From an uncultured beta proteobacterium (GTDB taxonomy: Bacteria > Pseudomonadota > Gammaproteobacteria > Burkholderiales > Burkholderiaceae_C), in the NCBI GenBank assembly GCA_903925725.1, contig CAIYGK010000595.1, positions 1-38,823 on the forward strand: 38,823 nucleotides of DNA. Reading direction: 5' to 3'. Position 1 is the stretch's first letter. Each line of letters opens with the position of its first letter. The notes under the pieces were generated by a model. It worked only from the letters and a program-made list of their open reading frames with translations. It was not told where the DNA came from and searched no databases. The translations under genes were made by a program, and so were the position numbers. This document shows positions 16,678-26,212 of the stretch, in pieces.

Positions 16678-17562
16678 ATGAAGACCATAGAGATCACGCA
16701 GCCGGCCAGCACGGCAGCCCTGTATTTCGGCGCGCTGCGTGGCGGTAGCAAGAAAGGCGCGACGGTGCCGGGTTTGCCGGCGCTGACCTTGGTGCGTCCG
16801 ACACTGAAGCTCGACGGCGGACATCTGGCGCAGTACACAAAGGTCTGCGGCTTCGCGCCTGTGCACGGCGTTCCCCCCACGTATCCACAGTTGCTCACCT
16901 TCCCTCTGGTCATGGCCTTCTTTGCTTCGGACGAGTGCCCCTGGCCAGCCATGGGAACGGTGCATCTGGCGAACCGCATTGTGCAGCACCAGAGCTTGCA
17001 TCCGGGCGACACCCTGCGTGTTGAGCTCTGTACCGGAGCCGTGATGGCGCACGAAAAAGGACAGATCTTCGAGCTTGATCTCAAGATTCTGCGTCGTGAT
17101 GAACTGGTCTGGCAAGCGACGCAAAGCTTGCTGCGACTGGGCGTCAAGCAACCCGCTGGTGTCGCCTTTGCCGGCTACGTGCGCAGCGATGCGCCGCTTT
17201 CGCGCCAGGCTGATTTTTCCGCGCCGGCCAATATCGGCCGGCGTTATGGCAGCGTTTCGGGCGACCGCAATCCGATTCATCTGTGGGCGCTGTCGGCGCG
17301 CCTCTTTGGTTTTCGCCGTGCCATCGCGCACGGCATGTGGACTCAGGCGCGCGCACTCGCAGCGCTACTGCCGCGCGAACCCCTGAATCAGGCCGAGGTG
17401 GCGGTGGACTTCAAAACTCCCCTGTTCCTGCCAGCGCGGGCAACGCTGTGGACCCGCCATCAGCCGCAGAATTCAGCCAACGCCGGTGTCCTGTTCGAGG
17501 TTCGCAACAGCAAAGGCGACAAGCCGCATTTGCGCGGTCAATTGAGCTACCAGAAGAACTAG
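16678..17562 (+). CDS. MaoC-like (R)-specific enoyl-CoA hydratase (HtdX-like)
   Basis: The protein has 294 residues in a double hot-dog arrangement. The second hot-dog domain carries the hydratase-2 motif, YGSVSGDRNPIHLWALSA, with catalytic Asp and His. The N-terminal half has no such motif and probably forms the substrate tunnel. Enzymes of this kind add water to trans-2-enoyl-CoA to give (R)-3-hydroxyacyl-CoA, or do the reverse. It lies 6 bases after the long FabG and its stop codon touches the ATG of the thiolase, as in the mycobacterial htdX/fabG4/fadA2 neighbourhood. Fatty-acid chain elongation, PHA precursor supply or degradation are all possible. Confidence 0.88.
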   Translation: MKTIEITQPASTAALYFGALRGGSKKGATVPGLPALTLVRPTLKLDGGHLAQYTKVCGFAPVHGVPPTYPQLLTFPLVMAFFASDECPWPAMGTVHLANRIVQHQSLHPGDTLRVELCTGAVMAHEKGQIFELDLKILRRDELVWQATQSLLRLGVKQPAGVAFAGYVRSDAPLSRQADFSAPANIGRRYGSVSGDRNPIHLWALSARLFGFRRAIAHGMWTQARALAALLPREPLNQAEVAVDFKTPLFLPARATLWTRHQPQNSANAGVLFEVRNSKGDKPHLRGQLSYQKN

Positions 17563-18861
17563 ATGACCATGAACAACCGCATCCGTCGCGTCGCTATTCT
17601 GGGCGGCAACCGCATTCCGTTTGCCCGCTCCAACACCGTCTATTCGCACGCCAGCAACCAGGAGATGCTGACAGCCACCTTGCAGGGACTGGTGGACCGC
17701 TACCAACTCCACGGAGAGCGTTTGGGTGACGTGGTCGGCGGCGCCGTGATGAAGCATTCACGGGATTTCAATCTGGTGCGCGAGTCTGTTTTGTCCACTA
17801 CGTTGGCGCGTGAAACGCCGGCCTTCGATTTGCAGCAGGCCTGCGGTACCGGGCTGGAAGCGGCCATCGTCGTTGCCAACAAGATCGCTCTGGGCCAGAT
17901 CGAATGCGGCATTGCCGGTGGTGTTGACACTACTTCGGATGCACCGATTGGCCTGAACGAAAAGATGCGCCGCATCCTGCTGGATGCCAGTCGTGCCAGG
18001 ACCGCAATGCAGCGCATTTCTGTCTTGTCCCGGATGCGTCCGGGCATGTTGTTCAGCCCAGCCCTGCCAAGAAACGGCGAGCCACGCACCGGCCTGTCCA
18101 TGGGGGAGCATGCGGAATTGACGGCGCGGGAGTGGGGTATCCGGCGGGAAGAGCAGGACGAACTGGCTCTCAGAAGTCACCTCAATCTGGCCAAGGCCTA
18201 TGACAGCGGGTTTTTTGTCGACCTGATGACGAGTTTCAAAGGCGTCAGCCGCGACAACAATCTGCGCGCTGACCTGACGATGGAAAAGCTGCGCGCCCTC
18301 AAACCGGCGTTCGACAAAAAGGTGGCGCCGCAGCAGGGCACACTGACGGCCGGTAATTCAAGCGCGTTGACCGACGGTGCTTCAGCGGTGCTGTTGGCCA
18401 GCGAAGAATGGGCCCGCTCGCGGCAACTGCCAGTGCTGGCCTGGCTGACGTTCAGTGAAGTGGCGGCTGTGGACTTCTTTGACAGGAAAGAAGGCTTGCT
18501 GATGGCGCCCGCTTACGCTGTGCCACGTATGCTGGCGCGGGCCAGACTGAAGTTGCAGGACTTCGACTTCTATGAGATTCACGAGGCCTTTGCGGCGCAG
18601 GTGCTGTGCACGCTGAGAGCCTGGGAAGACCCGAAATTTTGCCAGGAACGGCTGGGCTTGCCGCGTGTGCTCGGTGCCATAGCCCCCGAAAGAATCAATG
18701 TCAATGGCAGCTCACTGGCCGCGGGGCATCCCTTTGCCGCTACGGGCGCCAGATTGCTGGCGACCCTGGCAAAAATGTTGGCGCAAAAGGGATCGGGCCG
18801 CGGCCTGATCTCGATCTGTGCCGCAGGTGGTCAGGGCGTCGTGGCGATTCTTGAACGGTAG
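17563..18861 (+). CDS. Acetyl-CoA acyltransferase (thiolase, FadA2/FadI-like)
   Basis: The protein has 432 residues with the complete thiolase triad: nucleophilic Cys94 in QQACGTG, His in HEAFAAQ, the NVNGSSLAAGHPFAATG loop, and the second Cys in CAAGGQG. It therefore condenses or cleaves acyl-CoA at the 3-oxo position. The length and sequence style resemble FadI/FadA2, which handle longer chains better than short-chain PhaA. ATG 17563 follows the hydratase stop with no gap; ATG 17569 is an alternative. With the reductase and hydratase it supplies three of the four beta-oxidation or reverse-beta-oxidation steps; only an acyl-CoA dehydrogenase or enoyl reductase is absent here. Confidence 0.92.
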   Translation: MTMNNRIRRVAILGGNRIPFARSNTVYSHASNQEMLTATLQGLVDRYQLHGERLGDVVGGAVMKHSRDFNLVRESVLSTTLARETPAFDLQQACGTGLEAAIVVANKIALGQIECGIAGGVDTTSDAPIGLNEKMRRILLDASRARTAMQRISVLSRMRPGMLFSPALPRNGEPRTGLSMGEHAELTAREWGIRREEQDELALRSHLNLAKAYDSGFFVDLMTSFKGVSRDNNLRADLTMEKLRALKPAFDKKVAPQQGTLTAGNSSALTDGASAVLLASEEWARSRQLPVLAWLTFSEVAAVDFFDRKEGLLMAPAYAVPRMLARARLKLQDFDFYEIHEAFAAQVLCTLRAWEDPKFCQERLGLPRVLGAIAPERINVNGSSLAAGHPFAATGARLLATLAKMLAQKGSGRGLISICAAGGQGVVAILER

Positions 18862-18876
18862 CTCAGAAAGATCAGC

Positions 18877-19815
18877 ATGCAACAACTCCCCGTCATCCAG
18901 AAAATCCTGCGTACGCCAGAGGCGCGTTTTGCCACGCTGAGCGACTTTCCCTACACGCCGCAATACACCGAGGTCGGCGGTCTGCGCATCGCCTTCATCG
19001 ATGAAGGACCACGTGCAGCACCCGTGGTGCTGCTGATGCATGGTGAGCCGAGTTGGTCTTACCTGTACCGCAAGATGATCCCGGTCTTGCTGCAAGCCGG
19101 CTACCGGGTTGTGGCGCCCGATCTGGTCGGTTTCGGGCGCTCGGACAAGCCGGCACGCAAGGCCGACTATTCGTATCTGAACCACGTGCAGTGGATGAAG
19201 GCCTGGATGGAGCGGGTCGATCTGAAGGGCGTGACGCTGTTTTGCCAGGACTGGGGCTCGCTGATAGGGCTGCGCATGGTGGCGGAGCTGCCTGATCGTT
19301 TTGCGCGCATCGTGCTGGCCAATGGCGGCCTGCCTACCGGCACCACCGAGACACCCAAGGCCTTCAGGATCTGGCGCGCCTTTGCCGTCTACAGTCCGTG
19401 GTTTCCGATTGGTCGCATTGTCAAGAGCGGCTGCGCCATGGGTCTCACACCGCAGGAGATTGCCGCCTATGACGCGCCCTTTCCATCACGCAAGTACAAG
19501 GTGGCAGCGCGACTGTTCCCGACCTTTGTTCCGACCACACCGCAGGACCCGGAGCGCCAGAACAACGAGCGTGCCTGGGAGTTCTTCAAGAAGTGCGAAA
19601 AGCCCTTTCTGACGCTGTTCAGCAACCGCGATCCGGTCACACGCGGCGGTCACAAGATGTGGCAGAAGCTGGTGCCCGGAGCTCAGGGTCAGCCGCACGC
19701 GGTCACAAGAGGCGCAGGGCATTTCCTGCAGGAAGACAAGGGCCAGGAAGTGGCGCAGGCGATCGATGCCTTCATAAAGGCCACACCGCTCGCCGGCGAA
19801 CCAGCCCTGACCTAA
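18877..19815 (+). CDS. Haloalkane dehalogenase, DhlA-like subfamily I
   Basis: The protein has 312 residues with an alpha/beta-hydrolase fold. The nucleophile is D125 in QDWGS, followed by halide-holding W126; the oxyanion region is HGEPSW (H55-W60). Acid D252 (SNRDP) and base H282 (GAGHF) sit where DhlA has D260 and H289. The N-terminal RTPEARF also matches DhlA-like proteins. Such enzymes hydrolyse carbon-halogen bonds in small alkanes to alcohols in the cytoplasm. A second halide-binding Trp in the cap (region IWRAFAVYSPW) is plausible but cannot be fixed by eye. It lies 15 bases after the thiolase and 10 before the maturase. The natural substrate is unknown and an epoxide or ester hydrolase cannot be wholly excluded, though Asp-Trp argues for dehalogenation. 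Confidence 0.85.
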   Translation: MQQLPVIQKILRTPEARFATLSDFPYTPQYTEVGGLRIAFIDEGPRAAPVVLLMHGEPSWSYLYRKMIPVLLQAGYRVVAPDLVGFGRSDKPARKADYSYLNHVQWMKAWMERVDLKGVTLFCQDWGSLIGLRMVAELPDRFARIVLANGGLPTGTTETPKAFRIWRAFAVYSPWFPIGRIVKSGCAMGLTPQEIAAYDAPFPSRKYKVAARLFPTFVPTTPQDPERQNNERAWEFFKKCEKPFLTLFSNRDPVTRGGHKMWQKLVPGAQGQPHAVTRGAGHFLQEDKGQEVAQAIDAFIKATPLAGEPALT

Positions 19816-19825
19816 ACTCAGGCGC

Positions 19826-21151
19826 ATGACTCCCGCGCCGATCCCGACTGCCCCTCACGAGGTCCCGCGCAGCGTTCTTGATCCGGACGGCACGGTTCGG
19901 CCGCTTGACAAGTACGACGCGCCACTGCACTTTGCCAAGCAGGGTGGCCGGCGTTTTCACGTCATGGCCAAACCGATTGGCCCGGCCTGCAATCTGGATT
20001 GCTCTTACTGCTATTACCTGGCCAAGGCAACGCTGCCCGACGGCTCGCGCAGCGGCCGCATGCTGGATGAAACGCTGGACTTGTTCATACGCCAATACAT
20101 CGAGGGCGTGACTGGTCCCGAGGTGGTGTTTTCGTGGCAGGGTGGTGAGCCAACACTTCTGGGTGTGGACTTTTTCCGGCGTGTCATCGAGCTTGAAAAG
20201 AAGTACGCCAAACCCGGCCAGACGGTGCAGAACGACCTGCAGACGAACGGCACGCTGCTTGACGACGAGTGGTGCCGCTTTCTGAAACAGAACCGCTTTC
20301 TGGTGGGCCTGTCGATTGACGGACCGCGCGACATTCACGACCAGTGCCGCTATACCAAGGGGGGTGATCCCACCTTCGACAAGGTGATGAACGCGGTGCG
20401 CCTGCTCAAAGCCCACGGCATCGCGTTCAACACGCTGACCTGCGTGCACCGCTACAACGCCAGACGGCCACTCGATGTCTACCGTTTTCTGCGGCGTGAG
20501 CTCGGCTCTGTCTACATGCAGTTCATCCCCATTGTTGAACACCGGACATTTGAAACGGCGGCACCCCAGCGTTGGGACAGCGCGACGCTTCCGATGCAAG
20601 GTGAGGCCAGGGCGCGCCCGGGGCTGCCGGACTCCGTCGTCACCGACTGGTCCGTGGACCCCGAGGACTGGGGCTATTTTTTGAGCAAGGTCTTTGACGA
20701 GTGGAGCAAGCGCGACATCGGCAAGGTTTACGTCAACCATTTTGAAACCCTGGTGGCGCAACACATGGGTCTGCCGTCGCAGATGTGTGTTTACAGCGAA
20801 GTCTGCGGAAAGGCGCTGGCAATCGAGCACGACGGCAGCGTCTATTCGTGCGACCACTACGTTTATCCAGAATACCGCATCGGCAATATTCGCAGCGGTC
20901 AGCTCGGTGATACCGCCTTGAAGCGCGACCAGGTCAAGTTCGGCTACGCCAAGAACGAAACGCTGCCCAGGCAATGCCGCGAGTGTGCCTACCTGAGCGA
21001 CTGCTGGGGCGAGTGCCCGAAGAACCGCATCCTGCGCACCAATGATGGTGAGGCGGGTTTGAATTACCTGTGCTCAGGCTTCAAGCAGTTCTTTGCCCAT
21101 GCGCTGCCGCAGGTGAACCGCATTGTGGCCAACATCAGAAGCGCCAGCTAA
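19826..21151 (+). CDS. Radical SAM enzyme, anaerobic sulfatase-maturase (anSME) family
   Basis: The protein has 441 residues. The radical SAM cluster motif CxxxCxxC is at C55, C59 and C62 (CNLDCSYCYY). The QGGEPTL and LQTNGTLL segments are typical, and a Cys-rich SPASM-type C-terminus (QMCVYSEVCG, YSCDHYVYP, CRECAYLSDCWGECP) should bind two more Fe-S clusters. Enzymes of this family oxidise a Cys or Ser of a sulfatase to formylglycine without oxygen. No sulfatase lies in the window, so its partner is encoded elsewhere or it modifies another peptide. It is last in the lipid/dehalogenase operon and its stop overlaps the end of the convergent MacB-like gene by 4 bases. Confidence 0.88.
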   Translation: MTPAPIPTAPHEVPRSVLDPDGTVRPLDKYDAPLHFAKQGGRRFHVMAKPIGPACNLDCSYCYYLAKATLPDGSRSGRMLDETLDLFIRQYIEGVTGPEVVFSWQGGEPTLLGVDFFRRVIELEKKYAKPGQTVQNDLQTNGTLLDDEWCRFLKQNRFLVGLSIDGPRDIHDQCRYTKGGDPTFDKVMNAVRLLKAHGIAFNTLTCVHRYNARRPLDVYRFLRRELGSVYMQFIPIVEHRTFETAAPQRWDSATLPMQGEARARPGLPDSVVTDWSVDPEDWGYFLSKVFDEWSKRDIGKVYVNHFETLVAQHMGLPSQMCVYSEVCGKALAIEHDGSVYSCDHYVYPEYRIGNIRSGQLGDTALKRDQVKFGYAKNETLPRQCRECAYLSDCWGECPKNRILRTNDGEAGLNYLCSGFKQFFAHALPQVNRIVANIRSAS

Positions 21152-22358
21152 TCCTGCCGCAGACACTCAATCGGCAGCAAGCGGGACGCGCGTCGTGCCG
21201 GGTAATAGCCGAAGAAAAGGCCGACGCCGGTGGAGAACAAGACGGCGGTCAGGACGTGGCTGGCACCCAGGGCCATCTCGAACTTGCCGGTGCTGTTGAC
21301 GCCCCAGGCGCCTAGCGCCGCCAACGCCACACCGATCATGCCGCCCAGGATGCACATCACCACCGCCTCACTCAGAAACTGCACCAATACGTGCATCGGC
21401 TTGGCACCAATGGCCATGCGGATGCCGATCTCGCGCACACGCTCGCTCACGCTCACCAGCATGATGTTCATGATGCCGATGCCGCCCACAATCAGCGAGA
21501 TCGTACCGACCACGCCGAGTCCGATGGACAGGCCGGCGCCTAAGGCTTCTCCGGTCTGTGCGATGCTGGCCAGATTGGTGATCTGAAAATCGTCCAACTT
21601 GCTGCCGGTGATATGGTGCCGGTCACGCAGCAGGTCGGCAATGTCGCGCTCGGCCTCCTTCATGCTGGCTTCATCCTTGGCCTGAGCGTTGATGTAGTGC
21701 ACCGTTCGCGGTCGCGGCATGCGCACAGGAATGGCGGTGATGGGCACCACCATCAGCTCACCCAGGTCGGTACCGTCCAGCGTGCGACCGCTGCCGGCGA
21801 GGACACCGATGATGGTGAAGGGCCGGCCATCAACGCGCAGTGTCTGGCCAATCGGGTCGCGCCGGTAGTAGTAGTTGGCCGCCACGTTGGAGCCGATCAC
21901 GATGACCCGGTTCGCGGAGCGCACATCGCTGTCGGCCAGGGCGACACCACGCTCGACCTTCCAGCTGCGCAGTGCAAACATGTCGGGTGTCACACCCAAC
22001 ACCACGGTATTGCTGTTGTCGTCGCCATACAGGATCTGGAAGTAGCCCTGCAGTGTCGGCGCCGCGCCGCGCAGACTCGGCAGAGCGCTCATGGCAACGG
22101 CGTCTTCGATTGTCAGTGTCGGCGACTCGTTGGTGCGGCGGCGCGCACCACCTTCGGTTGGCGTACCGGGTTGCACGATCAACTGGTTGCTCCCCAAAAC
22201 CGCCAGTTGCTTGTCGATGAAGGCGCGCACGGCGTCGCCGACGCTGAGCATCAGTACCACCGAGGCAATGCCAATGATGATGCCCAGCATTGTCAGACCG
22301 GTGCGCAGACGGTTCGCCGCCAGCGAGCGAAACGCTTCCAGAAGAATCTGCGCCAGGC

Positions 22359-22362
<4 letters not shown>
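21148..22362 (-). CDS. macB: MacB-like ABC transporter permease
   Basis: The protein has 404 residues. An N-terminal membrane segment (LTMLGIIIGIASVVLM) leads into a large periplasmic MacB_PCD domain, followed by three C-terminal FtsX-type membrane segments with the VSERVREIGIRMAIGA signature. E. coli MacB fuses the ATPase and permease; here the ATPase is the separate gene upstream, overlapping by 4 bases. The complex with the MacA-like adaptor would use ATP to push substrates from the periplasm through an outer-membrane TolC-like channel. Macrolides, lipoproteins, siderophores or peptides are all known substrates of the family; none can be chosen here. Confidence 0.9.
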
Positions 22363-23068
<706 letters not shown>

Positions 23069-23072
<4 letters not shown>

Positions 23073-24274
23073 TTCTTCACCGGTGGCTCGACCGTGCGCG
23101 TGATCACTTCGTCGCCTGCCTTCAGGTCGCCACTGATCAGCTCGGTGAAGCGGGTGTTGGAAATGCCGATGGTCACCTCATGCAGCTTGGGCACCTGCTT
23201 GTCGCCGACGGTATAGACGCGGTAAATCTTGCGACCGGTGCGTGTGGCCGTGAGCACGCCGTCGTCATCGGCGCGTGCCTTTTCTTCGGCAGTGACCGGC
23301 GCCGAGGCGGCGCTCGCTGCCGGCGCAGCGCCCTTGGCTTTCAGGCTGTCTTCATCCGGGCGAAAACGCAGCGCCGCCGTGGGAAGCCGCATCACTTTGG
23401 GTTTGCTTGAGACCACAACGCGGGTCTGCGCCGTCATGCCCGGCTTGAGCAACTCGTCCGGATTGGCGACATTGACGATGATGGTGTAAGTCACCACGCC
23501 CTGGTTGCTGGCCGAGTTCAGGCGGAACTGCTCCACCGTCCCCTCGAACTCGCGCTCGGGATAGGCGTCGACCGTGAAATGCACCACTTGTCCAGTCTGG
23601 ATGAGGCCGACGTCGGCCTCGCTGACATTGGTCTGAATCACCATCTCGCGCAAGTCGCGCGCGAGCAGGTACAGGTCGGGAGTCTGAAAACTCGCGGCCA
23701 CGGTTTGACCGACGTCGATATTGCGCCGGATCACGACGCCATCAATCGGCGAGCGGATGACAGAGTTGTCCAGATCGGTCTGCGCGGACTCGACCTGCGC
23801 GCGACCCAACTCCACGTTGGCCACAGCCGCATCAACCTCGCGCCGTCCCTGATCCAGCGTCAGCGCCGAAATAAAACCCTCCCCTACCAGCTTCACGTTG
23901 CGCTCGTAGGTGGCACGCGCCAGCACCAGGGCGGCGTTGCTTGCGGCCAGACCCGCTTGTGCCTGGCGCAGACGGGCTTGCAGATTGGCCGGGTCCAGGC
24001 GCAGCAGGATCTGACCCTTCTTGACGTGATCGTTGAAGTCGGCGCGCCGCTCCAGCACCGTACCGCTAACCTGCGTGCCTACATTGACCGTGATCACCGG
24101 TTGCAGAGTGCCCGTGGCCAGAACCACCTGCGTGATGGCGCCCTCGTCAACCTGCGCGGTGCGGAACTTGGGCTCCTCCTGCCGCGGGTTTTTCTGCAGG
24201 TACAGCCAGCCGCCGCCAAACGCCACAGCCAGTACGGTGGCGGCGATGGCAGTTCTCTTGATCCACAGTTTCAT
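23069..24274 (-). CDS. macA: MacA-like periplasmic adaptor (membrane fusion protein)
   Basis: The protein has 401 residues with an N-terminal membrane anchor (residues about 8-26) and the usual adaptor order: lipoyl half-motif VNVGTQVSGTV, a long helical hairpin (about 105-165), the second lipoyl half (VIRSPIDGVV), then beta-barrel and membrane-proximal domains. An Ala-rich, charged insert of about 30 residues (starting LKAKGAAPAAS) interrupts the C-terminal barrel region and looks like a flexible loop. The helical hairpin should contact a TolC-like channel, which is not encoded here. It is the first gene of a three-gene operon; GGGAGAG precedes the ATG. Confidence 0.9.
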
Positions 24275-24299
24275 AGTCGGCGCTCTCTCCCTTGGAGGG

Positions 24300-25259
24300 T
24301 CAAAGTGTAAGCGCCGCGGGCGCCTGTACGGCTTGTGTCCAGCCTTTGGGCAAACCTGCCTCTGGTGTCATGCCATAGACCGGCTCGCCCGGCAGGCCGG
24401 CCATCAAGGGTGCGCGGGCCGCCATCAGTTTTTCTAGGTTCACTCCGGTTGAAACACCCATCGCTTCGAACATGAAAACCAGATCCTCGGTAACGACGTT
24501 ACCGGAGGCGCCCGGTGCGTAAGGGCAACCGCCCAGACCGCCGAGCGAACTGTCAAAGGTACGAACGCCTACGTCGTAAGCTGCCAGGCAATTGGCCAGG
24601 CCCAGGCCGCGTGTGTTGTGCATATGGGCGGCGCCGGTCTTGTCGCCAATGGCGGCGCGCACCCGGTTGAAGAGTCGGCGCACCTGCGCCGGATTGGCCA
24701 TGCCGGTCGTATCGGACAGGCCGGACTCATCGGCACCTGCGGCAATGCAATGGCTCGCCATCCAGACCACGTCGTCTTCTGCCACCACGCCCTGCAGCGC
24801 ACAGCCAAAGGCGGTGGAAATGCCGGCCTCGATTTTGACCTGAGGCGCGATTTGGTCGCGCAGGCGCACGATGGCGCGAACCTCTTCGATCATTTCCTCG
24901 CGTGTCTTGCGCACATTGGCCAGCGAGTGCGCTGCGCTGGCCGAGACTGGAATCGTCAGCTTGTGCACACCCGTCTTCAGGGCGCTCTCGGCACCCCGCA
25001 GATTGGGCACCAGCGCCATTACGGTGAGGCCAGGATGGGTCAGCGCATGACGCACCACCTCGGCCGCGTCGGCCATTTGCGGCAAATGCTTGGCCGGCAC
25101 AAAGGAGCAGACCTCAATCTCGCGCAGACCTGACGCCACCAGTGCATCGATCCAGCGAAACTTGTCGGCGGTTGGCATGGTTGCCTTGACCGACTGCAGG
25201 CCATCACGCGGTCCCACCTCGCTGATGAGAACGTCCGGTGATCTTGATGATGAGGGCAT
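24300..25259 (-). CDS. Hydroxymethylglutaryl-CoA lyase family protein
   Basis: The protein has 319 residues in a TIM-barrel HMGL fold. EVGPRDGLQ near the N-terminus carries the catalytic Arg and Asp, HMHNTRG the metal-binding histidines, and GLGGCPYAPGASGNVVTED the signature loop with the catalytic Cys. HMG-CoA lyase splits HMG-CoA into acetoacetate and acetyl-CoA at the end of leucine breakdown. No other leucine genes are nearby; its neighbour, 9 bases upstream, is a dehydroquinase. Related enzymes act on other 3-hydroxy-3-methyl acyl-CoAs, so the substrate should be held open. Confidence 0.85.
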   Translation of the reverse strand: MPSSSRSPDVLISEVGPRDGLQSVKATMPTADKFRWIDALVASGLREIEVCSFVPAKHLPQMADAAEVVRHALTHPGLTVMALVPNLRGAESALKTGVHKLTIPVSASAAHSLANVRKTREEMIEEVRAIVRLRDQIAPQVKIEAGISTAFGCALQGVVAEDDVVWMASHCIAAGADESGLSDTTGMANPAQVRRLFNRVRAAIGDKTGAAHMHNTRGLGLANCLAAYDVGVRTFDSSLGGLGGCPYAPGASGNVVTEDLVFMFEAMGVSTGVNLEKLMAARAPLMAGLPGEPVYGMTPEAGLPKGWTQAVQAPAALTL

Positions 25260-25268
25260 GGCCTGATC

Positions 25269-26054
25269 CTATTTCTGTCCAGCCAGTGACTTTTGCACAA
25301 TCGCGAGCACGGTGTTGAGGTCCTCGATCGGCACCTGGCCCGGAGCCGAACTGCTGGCGCCGACGGCAAATGTCAAAGCGGAACCGAAAGCCCAGCCAAA
25401 CAGGCGCGTCAGCGATCCATTAGGCCCCATGGACATGCTGATCAGGGGGATTCTGAGCTTCTGGCTGGCGCTGAGCGTCGCACTGAGCAGGGTCAGTACA
25501 TCTTCCAGATTGCGCGGCATGACGGCGACCTTGGCAACGTCGGCGCCGAGCTGCTCGGCCTGCAAAAACCGCTGACCCAGCGTCTCCAGACCGGGCGTGA
25601 ACGAAAAATTGTGGAAGGAAAGCACCAGCTTGATGTCATTGGCCTTGGCAGCCTCACGCACCAGAGCGATGTGGGCGGCGTCATTGCTCATCTCGAAATC
25701 GATGAGGTCAATCTGACGGCTTTCACAAACGGCCTGGTACAGCGCGATCACCTTTTCTTCAGAAAGAGCGATCTTCTCGCCGCCTTCGCGGATCGAGCGC
25801 CGTGTGAACAGCACCGGAATTCCAGCTACCGCTGCCTTGATGGCAGTGGCTACGCTGATCACTTCGGCCGTGTTGGCAATACCTTCGAAAAAATCGACTC
25901 GCCACTCCAGAATGTCGGGCTTCTTGGCCAGAACGAATTGCACCTCGGCCAGTAGCTGGTCGCGTGTACGCCCCACCAGCGGCGTGCATATCAACGGAAA
26001 TTTGCCCCCGGCAACCGGCTTTCCGTGCAGTTCGATGGTCTTGGCTGTTTGCAT
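25269..26054 (-). CDS. aroD: 3-dehydroquinate dehydratase, type I
   Basis: The protein has 261 residues in a class I dehydroquinase TIM barrel. The Schiff-base lysine is K175 (VAKVAVMP), the catalytic His is H148 (SFHNF), and the substrate-binding residues E50-W51-R52-D54 and R85/R86 (FTRRSIREGG) are present. It converts 3-dehydroquinate to 3-dehydroshikimate. Many proteobacteria use the unrelated type II enzyme (AroQ) for biosynthesis, so a type I copy among transport and catabolic genes may serve quinate or shikimate breakdown (inference). GGGAGAG lies 9 bases before the ATG. It is co-directional with the HMG-CoA lyase-like gene. Confidence 0.92.
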   Translation of the reverse strand: MQTAKTIELHGKPVAGGKFPLICTPLVGRTRDQLLAEVQFVLAKKPDILEWRVDFFEGIANTAEVISVATAIKAAVAGIPVLFTRRSIREGGEKIALSEEKVIALYQAVCESRQIDLIDFEMSNDAAHIALVREAAKANDIKLVLSFHNFSFTPGLETLGQRFLQAEQLGADVAKVAVMPRNLEDVLTLLSATLSASQKLRIPLISMSMGPNGSLTRLFGWAFGSALTFAVGASSSAPGQVPIEDLNTVLAIVQKSLAGQK

Positions 26055-26212
26055 CTAGTTAACTCTCCCGTTTGAAAAATGTTTTCTTGTCCAGCTGGAA
26101 TACAAGCAAGCACTGTACGTCAACGCAGCGCTGCCGGTAGACGACGGTCCATCCTGCCGCCACAGCGCGAAAACACGCTATTCTTCTGTTTGCATTTTTT
26201 GCGCCCAGTCCC

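Noticed and set aside
15847-17331. A 494-codon minus-strand frame spanning the reductase and hydratase genes
   Set aside because: It crosses two real genes on the other strand, is rich in Arg/His/Gln as shadows usually are, and shows no family motif.
19772-20974. A 400-codon open frame on the minus strand, antisense to the sulfatase-maturase gene
   Set aside because: It lies opposite a well-recognised radical SAM gene, has no recognisable domain, and is the expected shadow of GC-rich coding DNA.
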